Source of the DNA: Paractinoplanes maris
GTDB lineage: Bacteria > Actinomycetota > Actinomycetes > Mycobacteriales > Micromonosporaceae
Assembly: GCF_023544465.1 (NCBI RefSeq)
Contig: NZ_JALPVL010000004.1
Coordinates: 310,001 to 374,000, forward strand
DNA: 64,000 bases
Reading direction: 5' to 3'
Shown here: positions 45,466-56,602 of the stretch, piece after piece
Numbering within the stretch: the first letter of the stretch is position 1
How the letters are laid out: each line of letters starts with the position of its first letter
Made by a program: the position numbers and the translations under genes
Notes under the pieces: generated by a model
What the model saw: only the letters and a program-made list of their open reading frames with translations
What the model was told of the DNA's origin: nothing
The model's database searches: none

Positions 45466-46308
45466 TTAGACATCCCGGCGCTGGAAGGCCAGCCCGGCCA
45501 GGGCCAGGACGAGAAGGACCCAGACGGCTGCCCAGAGCAGGTAGGCGCCCGTCAAGGGGGCCGCGCTGAGGAACGGGTGCCCCTCGAACGCCTCGCTGAA
45601 CTGCGTCACCAGCGACGGGTCCTGGAACGAGCGCATCGCTCCCCGCCACAGGCCGTCGGTGGGCAGCAGCATCTGCGAGACGGTGCCGATGCGCTCGACG
45701 CTCTCGTTGCCCAGCGCCTGGCCGAGACCGCCGACCACGCCCGCGATCCAGGTGGCGCCGAACAGGCCGACCGCCACCACGCCCGAGGCCATCGGGGAGA
45801 TGACCGTGGACAGCAGCAGACCGAGCGTCAGCAGCGTGACCGTCTGGGCGGCCAGCAGCGCCAGACCGGTCACCGGGGCAGGTGGCCAGTAGCCGGTGGT
45901 GACCTTCACGATCACGAGCTGAGCGGCACCGGCCACGGCCACGAATCCGGCGCCGAAGGCGACCAGGCCGAGCCACTTGCCGAGCAGGACCCAGGCCCGG
46001 CGGACCGGGCGGGCCAGCACGGCGAGCGCGATGCCCGACTCCGACTCACCGGCCACGGTCGGGCCGGCCAGGAACGCGGTGCCGAGCGCGGCGATCAGGC
46101 TCAGGCCGAACATCACCAGGTTGAGCACCAGGGCGGCCGCGAACTTCGACTCGCCGCTCGTGAGGCCGCCGAACTCGGCGTCGATGCGGGAGAAGCCCCA
46201 GGCGCTCAACGACAGCAGCAGGACGGTCAGCACGGCCAGCGAGCGCAGCACCCGCCGGCGGGCCGCTTCCCGCAGCGTGAGCCCGGCGACCGTGAGCACG
46301 ACTCTCAT
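45466..46308 (-). CDS. ABC-2 type transporter permease
   Basis: A 280-residue membrane protein with six predicted helices (NosY/ABC-2 type). It begins MRVVLTVAGLTLREAARRRV, the usual cytoplasmic amphipathic entry of these permeases, and has GPTVAGESESGIALAVLARP, a conserved loop after helix 2. With the ATPase upstream (four-base overlap of start and stop) it forms an exporter. It is the last gene of a sigma/anti-sigma/ABC operon, so its expression is probably controlled by the ECF sigma factor. The cargo is unknown. Confidence 0.88.
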   Translation of the reverse strand: MRVVLTVAGLTLREAARRRVLRSLAVLTVLLLSLSAWGFSRIDAEFGGLTSGESKFAAALVLNLVMFGLSLIAALGTAFLAGPTVAGESESGIALAVLARPVRRAWVLLGKWLGLVAFGAGFVAVAGAAQLVIVKVTTGYWPPAPVTGLALLAAQTVTLLTLGLLLSTVISPMASGVVAVGLFGATWIAGVVGGLGQALGNESVERIGTVSQMLLPTDGLWRGAMRSFQDPSLVTQFSEAFEGHPFLSAAPLTGAYLLWAAVWVLLVLALAGLAFQRRDV

Positions 46309-47201
46309 GAGGCCTCCCCTCCGCGGATGATGTCCAGCAGCCGTTCCTCCAGCGTGATCCGGCCCGGTTCGACCGCGTGCACCCGGACGCCGAGCTTGAC
46401 CAGCTCGGCCACGAGGTCGGGAACCTCGTCCAAGTCCGTGATCGGCACGACGAAGGTGTCACCCTCCCGGGTGGCCTTCGCCAGCAGCGCCTCGGCCGCC
46501 GCGGTGATCCCGTCGAGCCGCAACCGCAGCTCGCGCTGACCGAGGAGCTCGGCCAGCGTCCCCGAGGCGGCGACCCGGCCGTGGTCGAGGATGACGACCC
46601 GGTCGCAGACCCGTTCCACCTCGCCGATCAGGTGCGAGTTGAGCAGCACGGCGACCTGCCGCTCGCGCAGTGAGAGGAGCAGATCCCGGACGTCGGCCCG
46701 GCCGATCGGGTCGAGCGCGCTGGTCGGCTCGTCGAGGACGACCAGCTCGGGCCGTGCGACCAGCGCGACGGCCAGCCCCAGGCGTTGCTGCATGCCCTTG
46801 GAAAAACCGCCCACCCGGTCGCCGGCGCGATCGGCCAGCCCGACCAGCCCCAGACACTCCTGCTGTTCGGCGGCCGGCACGCTGACCCCGGCCAGCCGGG
46901 TGTGCAGCCGCAGCACCTCGGCCGCGGTCAGCCAGGGCTGGTAGCGGAACAGCTCGGGCAGATAGCCGACCGCCGTCCGGGAGCGCGGGTCGGTGCCGTG
47001 CCGCCCGAGCAGCATGACCTCGCCCGCGTCGGGCCGGACCAGACCGAGCAGCATCTTGATGACCGTGGTCTTGCCCGCGCCGTTGGGGCCGAGCAGGCCG
47101 ACCACCTCGCCGCGGCCCACGGTGAACGACACGTCGTCGACGGCCTGCCTGCGGCGGTAGCGTTTGCGCAGCCCGGAGGTCCACACCGCGGGTGAGGTCA
47201 C
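46305..47201 (-). CDS. ABC transporter ATP-binding protein
   Basis: A 298-residue ATPase subunit. Walker A GPNGAGKTTV (about residues 39-48), Q-loop YLPELFRYQPWL, signature FSKGMQQRLGLAVAL and Walker B LVVLDEPTSALDPIGRADV are intact, and the signature and C-terminal extension match the CcmA/DrrA-like exporter ATPases. The GTG/ATG start overlaps the anti-sigma stop by four bases and its stop overlaps the permease start, so all three are coupled. Confidence 0.92.
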   Translation of the reverse strand: MTSPAVWTSGLRKRYRRRQAVDDVSFTVGRGEVVGLLGPNGAGKTTVIKMLLGLVRPDAGEVMLLGRHGTDPRSRTAVGYLPELFRYQPWLTAAEVLRLHTRLAGVSVPAAEQQECLGLVGLADRAGDRVGGFSKGMQQRLGLAVALVARPELVVLDEPTSALDPIGRADVRDLLLSLRERQVAVLLNSHLIGEVERVCDRVVILDHGRVAASGTLAELLGQRELRLRLDGITAAAEALLAKATREGDTFVVPITDLDEVPDLVAELVKLGVRVHAVEPGRITLEERLLDIIRGGEAS

Positions 47202-48253
47202 CGCAGCCCCCGCGCCACCGACAGCACCTCATCGGCACTCAGTGACCCGGCCACCGCGGTGACCACGCCGTCGCGTACCCAGAGCACGGCGCTCAGTGCC
47301 CCGTCGCTCGAGGTCAGCAGGGTCGCCGGGGCGCCGCCGACCTCGGTCGGCCGGCTGGTCATCTCCTCGGGCATCACGTGCAGCGGCAGCGTCGTCCCGT
47401 CGGCCGTGAAGCTCCGCAACTGGCCGGCGACGTCGGCGGGCAGGCCGGAGAGCGACAGCAGATAGTCGCGGGCCGTCGTGAAGGGAACCCCCGTCGAGTA
47501 CGCCGTGGGGGCGACGGCCCGGGCCACGATCAGCGAGGGCACGCCCTGGTTGCTCGACCACACCGCGGCGGCGCCAGGCCCGGCGGTCAGCCGGAAGCTG
47601 CTGCCGTCGAGGCCGGCGGGCATGGGTGGCGCGGCCCGGCCCGTGCCCCGGGCGAACGCGGCCACCTTCGCGGCCCGGAAGGTGAACTGGGCGCTGATCC
47701 GCTTGCCCGCTTGATATTGCGCCTCACCGGTGACCCCGCGCGGCAGCTCGGCGACCCCCGGCACGTCGAGTCCGCTCTCCTTCTCGGCGGCGGCCAGGCC
47801 GGCGACCGCGTGGATCTCGGGCCGCGACGTGATCTCGACATCCCCCCACGAGGAGAGGTCGGGCAGCCTCATCAGGTCGGCCTGGTGCACGGTGACCGGG
47901 GCGATCCGCTCGGTGCGGAAGATGGGGAACCAGTCGGCTGCCGCCGCGGCGCCCGCCCCCGCGAGCAGCACAGCAACGGCCGCGCCGGCGATGATCGGGC
48001 TGCGCAGACGGGCTCGTACCCGGTGCGCCTTCCGGTTCGGCTCGGTGACCCGCAGGCGGTTCCACGCGGCGTCGATGTCGGGGTCGGCCGGCGCGGACAG
48101 GGTCAGGGCGGCGAAGGCGGCGTCGCGGCGGGCGTCGACCAGACCTTCCCCGCAGGTGGGGCAACTCTCGATGTGCTCACGGTCGGCGTCGGTGACCCCG
48201 GCCGGGTCGTCCACCAGCCGGCGCAGCACGCCGTCGTTCGGGTGGCGTCTCAT
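47198..48253 (-). CDS. Zinc-finger anti-sigma factor with extracytoplasmic domain
   Basis: A 351-residue protein with an N-terminal ZAS-like zinc finger (H-x3-C-x2-C in EHIESCPTCGEG, about residues 26-37), one transmembrane helix (about 88-108, SPIIAGAAVAVLLAGAGAAA) and a large outer domain of unknown fold rich in beta strands. It should hold the co-encoded ECF sigma factor inactive until a signal outside the membrane is sensed. Overlaps of four bases with both neighbours lock it into the operon. Confidence 0.85.
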   Translation of the reverse strand: MRRHPNDGVLRRLVDDPAGVTDADREHIESCPTCGEGLVDARRDAAFAALTLSAPADPDIDAAWNRLRVTEPNRKAHRVRARLRSPIIAGAAVAVLLAGAGAAAAADWFPIFRTERIAPVTVHQADLMRLPDLSSWGDVEITSRPEIHAVAGLAAAEKESGLDVPGVAELPRGVTGEAQYQAGKRISAQFTFRAAKVAAFARGTGRAAPPMPAGLDGSSFRLTAGPGAAAVWSSNQGVPSLIVARAVAPTAYSTGVPFTTARDYLLSLSGLPADVAGQLRSFTADGTTLPLHVMPEEMTSRPTEVGGAPATLLTSSDGALSAVLWVRDGVVTAVAGSLSADEVLSVARGLR

Positions 48254-48753
48254 GCGTTCAACTCCTTGCGCAGGGCGGACTCGGCGCGTCGCACGGTGGT
48301 GCCGACGCTGCCGGGGGAGAGGTCGAGGGCGGCAGCCACCTCGGCGTAGCTGAGGCCGCTGTGCCGCAGGACGAGGGCGATGGCTTGTTTGCGGGGAAGC
48401 CGGGCGAGGGCCGCTCGCACCCGCCGGCGCTCCTCCGAAGCCACCACCGCGTCGGCGACGTCGGGCACGGCCGTGGCCTCGGGCCGGGCGGCCTGCTCGC
48501 GGCCGGTGCGGCGTTTTCCCGTACGGAGGTGATTGAGCGCGGTGTGGGCGGCCGCGACCGAGAGCCAGGGCAGCGCCTCACCGGCCGGGACATCGGAGCG
48601 CCCGAAGGTCAGGAACACCTCCTGCGCGACGTCCTCCGCCTCGTCGCGCGAGCCCAGCACGCGGGCCGCCACGGCCACCACGCGCGGGTAGGAGGTCCGG
48701 AAGACCTGCTCCAGATCGGGCCGGACGGCCCTCGGAGATCTCGTGAGCGCCAC
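48250..48753 (-). CDS. ECF RNA polymerase sigma factor
   Basis: A 167-residue ECF sigma factor. Region 2 is RTSYPRVVAVAARVLGSRDE then AEDVAQEVFLTF; region 4 is LARLPRKQAIALVLRHSGLS followed by the HTH YAEVAAALDLSPGSVGTTVR. I chose GTG 48753 because AGGAAGG lies eight bases upstream; an in-frame ATG at 48789 has only a weak site. The downstream gene is its anti-sigma factor, then an ABC exporter, a typical envelope-stress or export module. Confidence 0.88.
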   Translation of the reverse strand: MALTRSPRAVRPDLEQVFRTSYPRVVAVAARVLGSRDEAEDVAQEVFLTFGRSDVPAGEALPWLSVAAAHTALNHLRTGKRRTGREQAARPEATAVPDVADAVVASEERRRVRAALARLPRKQAIALVLRHSGLSYAEVAAALDLSPGSVGTTVRRAESALRKELNA

Positions 48754-48853
48754 GCCGTCCTTCCTGCCGTGGGCCAGTGCTGAGTCCATGCCAGGTAAGC
48801 ACCGCCGGGGCGGCTCATGTGACACGGTCACCGGCTTGCGGCAGGCGGGCGCC

Positions 48854-48973
48854 TCAGAGAAGGACGTTGAGCACCAGGGTCAGCACGATCGAGGCGACCA
48901 CCGACAGCAGGATCATGCCGAGGCAGCCGAGCGGGCCGCCCAGAACTCGCACTTCCATGTTTCCGATACGCAT
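48854..48973 (-). CDS. 39-residue single-helix membrane protein
   Basis: A very short gene: MRIGNMEVRVLGGPLGCLGM followed by a continuous hydrophobic helix ending VLNVLL. One transmembrane segment spans nearly the whole C-terminal half, with a G-x-x-G-C-x-G motif at its start. ATG 48973 or ATG 48958 (34 residues, preceded by GGAAAC) may be used. It lies between the CoaD-like and sigma-factor genes on the same strand, 10 bases from the CoaD-like stop. Function unknown. Confidence 0.5.
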   Translation of the reverse strand: MRIGNMEVRVLGGPLGCLGMILLSVVASIVLTLVLNVLL

Positions 48974-48983
48974 GGCGCGGGGC

Positions 48984-49400
48984 TTACCCGAAGCTGTCCC
49001 CGGCAATCCGGGCGGCCGTGGATGACACCGAGGCCAGCGAAGGGCGAGCGGGCAGCAGGAGCGTGGTCACGCCGAGGGACTCGTTCATGGCGGCCAGCTC
49101 CTGCTCGTGGCGCACGTCGCGGGCGTTGCGGACCCCGCGGACGATCACCGGGGCGTCGTGCCGGTGGCAGTAGTCGGCGGTCAGGCCGCGCCACGCCGCC
49201 ACGGAGACGTTGTGCCAGCTGGACGGCAGTGTGGCCCGGACGGCGGCGGCCCGGATCAGACCGGCCCGGGTGGGTCGCTTGTCGGCGTTGACGGCCACGA
49301 GCACCACCAGCTCGTCGAAGAGGTGGCGGGCGCGATCGACGACATCCAGGTGACCCGGCGTGATCGGGTCGAACGTGCCGGGGAAGACCGCGCGGGGCAT
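48984..49400 (-). CDS. CoaD-like nucleotidyltransferase (short)
   Basis: A 138-residue member of the phosphopantetheine adenylyltransferase/cytidylyltransferase-like fold. The T/H-x-G-H signature is GTFDPITPGHLDVV at residues 8-21; RGVRNARD and HEQELAAMNESL match the CoaD substrate loop, and SLASVSSTAARIA the C-terminal S-S-x-x-R segment. It is about 20 residues shorter than normal CoaD, the loss lying near residues 50-75. The main coaD of actinobacteria sits beside rsmD elsewhere, so this is probably a second, specialised copy. ATG 49400. Confidence 0.75.
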   Translation of the reverse strand: MPRAVFPGTFDPITPGHLDVVDRARHLFDELVVLVAVNADKRPTRAGLIRAAAVRATLPSSWHNVSVAAWRGLTADYCHRHDAPVIVRGVRNARDVRHEQELAAMNESLGVTTLLLPARPSLASVSSTAARIAGDSFG

Positions 49401-49451
49401 GGCCCGAGCGTAGGCCGTCGTCGCGGCGTACGGGAACCTCGGGAAAGCGCG

Positions 49452-49485
49452 ACGCCCCGCCTCCCGCAAGCGGGGGACGGGGCGT
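49452..49485. terminator. Terminator after acn
   Basis: ACGCCCCG pairs with CGGGGCGT at the base and CTCCCGC with GCGGGGG toward the tip (one mismatch, one wobble, very small loop). It lies 15 bases after the acn stop and 50 bases upstream of the CoaD-like start. Confidence 0.65.
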
Positions 49486-49499
49486 GCGGAACGCTCAGC

Positions 49500-52271
<2,772 letters not shown>

Positions 52272-52331
52272 CGTCATCTCCTTCACACCCAGCGACTGTC
52301 GTTCAAGTCTTTCGCACCGAAAGGGCGGCCT

Positions 52332-52350
52332 TCTGGTTAGGCATACCTAA
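52332..52350 (-). promoter_or_regulatory. Iron-box-like palindrome upstream of acn
   Basis: TCTGGTTAGGCATACCTAA matches the DtxR/IdeR/DmdR iron box TTAGGTTAGGCTCACCTAA at 15 of 19 positions, and its core GTTAGGCATACCTAAC (52336-52351) is a perfect palindrome. It lies about 60-80 bases before the chosen acn start, probably within the 5' leader. Confidence 0.55.
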
Positions 52351-52368
52351 CTCTCGGTTCACGTTCGC

Positions 52369-52402
52369 TCGTAAACCGTACGTCCGTCTTGTAAGACTGC
52401 GC
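52369..52402 (-). promoter_or_regulatory. acn promoter and candidate AcnR operator
   Basis: On the minus strand TTGCGC, an 18-base spacer and TACGGT form a plausible -35/-10 pair. CCGTACGTCCGTCTTG (52376-52391) covers the -10 and spacer and matches 15 of 16 bases of the site upstream of the TetR gene, which fits repression by promoter occlusion. Confidence 0.5.
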
Positions 52403-52461
52403 AAGGCGGGGTCGTTGTCCTTCACGTTTACCCCGCTCCTGGCCCGGGCACATCTCGAACC

Positions 52462-52851
52462 GTGAAGGCGCCTGCCGACCTGGCCCAGCTCAGCGATTTC
52501 TTCGACCGGTACGGCAACGCTCTGACCAGCGGAGACGTTGCCTCGATCGCGAACTGCTACGCGCTGCCGGGCATGGTGGTGGCCGATGCGTACAGCTTCA
52601 CCTTCGCCTCGCCGGCCGCGGTCGCCCTGTCGTTCCTGGGTGCCGCCGCGACCTATGACGACCAGCAGATCGTCGCCGCCCACGCTCAGCTGCTCGACGT
52701 GCAGCAGCTGTCGCCGGCCCTGAGCCTGGTGTCGGTCCTGTGGGAATATCTCGATTCGCGGGGAAATGCCGTTCCGGGCGAGCGCTACAGCTATCTGCTG
52801 CGGGTGGGCCCGGGCGGGCCAAGAATCACCACGGTGATTGCCACCCACTGA
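52462..52851 (+). CDS. NTF2/SnoaL-like protein
   Basis: A 129-residue NTF2-like domain: LSDFFDRYGNALTSGDVASI, then NCYALPGMVVADAYSFTFAS and strands SLVSVLWEYLDSRG and YSYLLRVGPGGPRITTVIAT. Of unknown function; similar small proteins in actinomycetes are often annotated as DUF/SnoaL. GTG start, divergent from acn, with about 190 bases between the two starts holding both promoters. The next gene begins 32 bases after its stop. Confidence 0.75.
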   Translation: MKAPADLAQLSDFFDRYGNALTSGDVASIANCYALPGMVVADAYSFTFASPAAVALSFLGAAATYDDQQIVAAHAQLLDVQQLSPALSLVSVLWEYLDSRGNAVPGERYSYLLRVGPGGPRITTVIATH

Positions 52852-52883
52852 AAACTGTCGGGCCCTGATGCGAGTATGGCCAG

Positions 52884-55742
52884 GTGATCAGCTCTCCCTC
52901 CACCGTGGTGATCCACTATCAGCGCCCCGCCGGCGACTACGCCGGCTGGGGTCTGCACGCCTGGGAGGGGACGCTGGTCAAACCCGACTGGCACCGGCCA
53001 CTCGCCCCCGAGGCGTTCGACGACTTCGGTGCGGTCTTCCACGTTCCGGTGGGCGATGACGCGGTCGGCCTTCGTTACGTGCTCCACCGCGGCGACGAGA
53101 AGGATCTGCCCGACGACCAGCGTCTCGACCTCACCGTGACCCGTGAGGTGTGGCTGCGGGCCGGCACCGTCGCCCCGGTTCGCCCCGATCTCGGCTCGCT
53201 GGGCCCCGAGCTCGACCGTGCCCGGGCGTTCGCGGTGTTCGTCGACCGCACGACCATCGCCCTGCCCTCGTGGCTGGCCGATCGGGCCGTCACGTTCGCG
53301 CTGATCGGTGAGACCGCGGTCCCGCTGACCGCCCGTCCCGGCGGCCTCTTCCAGGCGCAGAGCCGCCGATTCCCCCATCTGCGGGCCTATCGCGCTCATT
53401 CCGTCCGCGAGATGGGTGACGCCGCCCTCAGCGAGCTGCTGCGCGGCCCGGTGGTGGTCGAGGGCCGCGACGCCGAGGGGCAGGTCACCGCGCTCACCGG
53501 CGTCCAGCTCCCGGGCGTTCTGGATGACCTCTACGCCGACGCCGCCGACGCCGAGCTGGGCCTGGTCCTCGGTGACGACCGGCCACGGCTGTCGGTCTGG
53601 GCCCCCACCGCCCGCCGGGTCGAGCTCGAGGTGTTCAAGGCGCCGGACGACGAGCCCAAGCTGGTGCCGATGGAGCGGGACGCCCTGACCGGCGTGTGGG
53701 CGGCCGCGCTCAAGCCGAAATGGCTGGGCCGCTACTACCGCTACCGCGTCGAGGTGTGGCACCCGGCCGCCCAGCGCGTGGTCACCACCAGCGTCACCGA
53801 CCCCTACTCGGTCGCGCTGGCCACCGACTCGACCCACAGCCTGCTGGTCGACCTGGACGACCCCGCGCTCAAGCCGTCCGGCTGGGAGACGCTGGTCAAG
53901 CCGCCCCCGGTCGCCGCGGCCCGGATGCAGATCAGCGAGGTGTCGATCCGCGACTTCTCGATCTTCGACCATTCGCTGTCCCCGGCCGAGCGCGGCACCT
54001 ACGCCGCCTTCACCCGGGCCGGGTCGGCGTCGATGCGCCACCTGAGCTCACTGGCCGAGGCCGGGCTGACCCACCTGCACCTGCTGCCCGCGTTCGACTT
54101 CGGCAGCGTGCCCGATCGTCGCACCGACCAGGCCACGCCCGGCTGCGACCTGGCCGCCTTCGCGCCCGACTCACCCGAGCAGCAGCGCGCGGTGATGGCC
54201 GTCGCCGAGTCCGACGGGTTCAACTGGGGATACGACCCGTGGCATTACACCGCCCCCGAGGGCAGCTTCGCCGTCGACCCCTCCGGGCCGTCGCGGGTGC
54301 TCGAGTTCCGCCGCATGGTCGCCGCGCTCAACGCGGCCGGTCTGCGCGTGGTCATGGACGTCGTCTACAACCACACCATGGGCGACGGCCTCGACCGGTT
54401 CAGCGTGCTCGATCGTCTCGTCCCCGGCTATTACCACCGCCTGCTGGCCGACGGCTCGACCGCCGAGTCCACCTGCTGCCCCAACACCGCCCCCGAGCAC
54501 ATGATGATGAGCCGGCTGGTCGTCGACTCGGTGCTGACCTGGGCCCGTGACTACAAGGTGGACGGATTCCGGTTCGATCTCATGGGCCACCACCCGCGGG
54601 CCAACATCCTCGAGGTCCGGGTCAACCTCGACCACCTCACGGCCGAGGTCGAGGGGGTCAACGGCAAGGACATCCACCTGTACGGCGAGGGCTGGAACTT
54701 CGGCGAGGTGGCCAACGACGCCCGGTTCGCCCAGGCCACCCAGATCAACTTGGCCGGCACCGGCATCGGCACGTTCAACGACCGGATGCGCGACGCCGCC
54801 CGCGGCGGTGGCTCGTTCGGCGACCCGACCGTGCCCGGCTTCGCCACCGGGCTGGGCTCGCAGACGCCGTTGTTCGTGCACGACCAGATCAAGGTGGGCC
54901 TGGCCGGCGGACTGGCGGCCTACCGCTTCGTCACCCACACCGGCGCCGAGCAGAGCGGCGCCCAGATCGACTACAACGGCTCACCCAGCGGCTACGCGAT
55001 GTCCCCGGGCGAGACGGTCAACTACGTCGACGCCCACGACAACGAGATCCTGTACGACGCGATGGCGTTCAAGCTGCCGATTGCGACCGCCGCCCTCGAC
55101 CGGGCCCGGCTGCAGGTGCTGGCGCTGTCGCTGGTCGTGCTCGGGCAGGGGGCCGGCTTCGTGGCGCTGGGCAGCGAGCGGCTGCGCTCCAAATCGCTCG
55201 ACCGCAACTCGCACAACTCCGGCGACTGGTTCAACCAGATCCGCTGGGACCCGGCCCTGGGCAACGGCTTCGGCGTCGGCCTGCCGCCCGCGCCGGAAAA
55301 CCAGGACCGCTGGCCGCTGGCCGCGCCGCTGCTGGCCGACCCCGCGCTGATCCCGCCGCCCGACGTGATCGAGCTGACCGCCGACCGCTATCGCGAGCTG
55401 TTGCGCATCCGCCGGTCGTCCCCGGTGTTCGGGTTGCCCACGGCCGACGAGGTGCAGCGGCGGGTGACGTTCCCGCTCGGCGGCCCCGGCGAGACCCCCG
55501 GGGTGATCGTGATGTGCCTCGACGGCACCGGTCTCGACCCCCGCTGGAGCCAGCTCGTGGTCGTCTTCAACGCGACCGGCGACGACACGGTGCAGACGGT
55601 GCCGGGCGTCCCCGAGAGCCTGCGCCCGCATCCCGAGCTGGTCGAGTCGGCCGATCCGCTGCTGCGCACGGCGAAGGCGGCCGTGGGCAATCTGACCGTT
55701 CCCGCCCGATCGGTGGCGGTCTTCGTGGCCGACGCCGTCTGA
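52884..55742 (+). CDS. pulA: Pullulanase-type alpha-1,6-glucosidase
   Basis: A 952-residue GH13 debranching enzyme. Domains in order: PUD-like starch-binding domain (residues 7-110, VVIHYQRPAGDYAGWGLHAW), N-terminal linker, CBM48 (about 230-320, LSVWAPTARRVELEVF), catalytic barrel with YNHT, nucleophile Asp565 (VDGFRFDLMGHH), acid Glu602 (YGEGWNFGE) and VDAHDNE, and a C-terminal domain. No signal peptide is visible, which suggests an intracellular role in glycogen or maltodextrin debranching. The GTG start gives the family N-terminus. Confidence 0.93.
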   Translation: MISSPSTVVIHYQRPAGDYAGWGLHAWEGTLVKPDWHRPLAPEAFDDFGAVFHVPVGDDAVGLRYVLHRGDEKDLPDDQRLDLTVTREVWLRAGTVAPVRPDLGSLGPELDRARAFAVFVDRTTIALPSWLADRAVTFALIGETAVPLTARPGGLFQAQSRRFPHLRAYRAHSVREMGDAALSELLRGPVVVEGRDAEGQVTALTGVQLPGVLDDLYADAADAELGLVLGDDRPRLSVWAPTARRVELEVFKAPDDEPKLVPMERDALTGVWAAALKPKWLGRYYRYRVEVWHPAAQRVVTTSVTDPYSVALATDSTHSLLVDLDDPALKPSGWETLVKPPPVAAARMQISEVSIRDFSIFDHSLSPAERGTYAAFTRAGSASMRHLSSLAEAGLTHLHLLPAFDFGSVPDRRTDQATPGCDLAAFAPDSPEQQRAVMAVAESDGFNWGYDPWHYTAPEGSFAVDPSGPSRVLEFRRMVAALNAAGLRVVMDVVYNHTMGDGLDRFSVLDRLVPGYYHRLLADGSTAESTCCPNTAPEHMMMSRLVVDSVLTWARDYKVDGFRFDLMGHHPRANILEVRVNLDHLTAEVEGVNGKDIHLYGEGWNFGEVANDARFAQATQINLAGTGIGTFNDRMRDAARGGGSFGDPTVPGFATGLGSQTPLFVHDQIKVGLAGGLAAYRFVTHTGAEQSGAQIDYNGSPSGYAMSPGETVNYVDAHDNEILYDAMAFKLPIATAALDRARLQVLALSLVVLGQGAGFVALGSERLRSKSLDRNSHNSGDWFNQIRWDPALGNGFGVGLPPAPENQDRWPLAAPLLADPALIPPPDVIELTADRYRELLRIRRSSPVFGLPTADEVQRRVTFPLGGPGETPGVIVMCLDGTGLDPRWSQLVVVFNATGDDTVQTVPGVPESLRPHPELVESADPLLRTAKAAVGNLTVPARSVAVFVADAV

Positions 55743-55829
55743 GGTTCCGCTGTGAGTCCCCTCCCGGATGGCTGGGCGGGGTCGCGCTCAGCCCCGCCCT
55801 GCGAAAGGATGGGCGCGGGAGGTGGGCTG

Positions 55830-56591
55830 TTGCGCGAGGTGAACTACGACGATCGGCAGCATCTGGTCTATGCGCGGGCTCGTGCGTTGACCCCCGAGAG
55901 GCTGACCGAGTGGCTGCGCGTGTTCGCGCGGCACGCTCCCGAGCGGCGCCCGCTGGCCGTGCTCGACCTGGGCTCCGGCACCGGCCGGTTCACCCCCGAG
56001 CTGGCCGCTGAGTTCGGCGGGCCGGTCTGGGGCGTCGAGCCGTCCGACCACATGCGCGCCGGCGCCGAGCAGCACGCGCCCCATCCCGCCGTGACCTACC
56101 TGGCCGGTTCGGCCACTGCCATCCCGCTGCCCGACGCGAGCTGCGACCTCGTCCTGGTGTTCCTGGTGCTGCACCACGTCCGCGACCACGCGACCGCGGC
56201 GGCCGAGATCGCCCGAGTCCTGCGCCCGGGCGGCCGTGTGCTGATCCGCAGCCTGTTCCCCGACCGCATGCCCGAGCTGCCGTGGTACAGCTACTTCCCC
56301 GGCGCCCGGGACATCGACGAGCAGGTCTTCCCGCGGATGGACCCGTTGCTGGAGACGTTCGCGGCCGCCGGTCTGCGCTTCGTGACAGTCGACCGGGTGC
56401 AGGAGCGCATCGCCGACAGCCTGGCCGACTACGAGGTCCGGCTCAAGCTGCGCGGCTCGTCGACGTTCGAGCGCCTGACCGAGCTCGAGATCGTCGAGGG
56501 GTTCGACGCGCTCGAGGCCGCGGTGCGCGCCGAGCGCCGCCCCCGGCCGGTCGAGGAGGAGAGCGACCTGCTGGTGCTCGCGCGGGCCTGA
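55830..56591 (+). CDS. Class I SAM-dependent methyltransferase
   Basis: A 253-residue methyltransferase with the Methyltransf_11 core. SAM motif I is VLDLGSGTGRFTPELA, motif II is in WGVEPSDHMRAGA and the D-x-V-L-V-F-L-V-L-H-H-V segment follows. Substrate unknown. I chose TTG 55830 because GGGAGG lies seven bases upstream; GTG 55752 and ATG 55809 in frame have poorer sites and would add a Gly/Pro-rich tail. Downstream gene is convergent, 11 bases away. Confidence 0.85.
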   Translation: MREVNYDDRQHLVYARARALTPERLTEWLRVFARHAPERRPLAVLDLGSGTGRFTPELAAEFGGPVWGVEPSDHMRAGAEQHAPHPAVTYLAGSATAIPLPDASCDLVLVFLVLHHVRDHATAAAEIARVLRPGGRVLIRSLFPDRMPELPWYSYFPGARDIDEQVFPRMDPLLETFAAAGLRFVTVDRVQERIADSLADYEVRLKLRGSSTFERLTELEIVEGFDALEAAVRAERRPRPVEEESDLLVLARA

Positions 56592-56602
56592 CCCTCCGGG
56601 AG

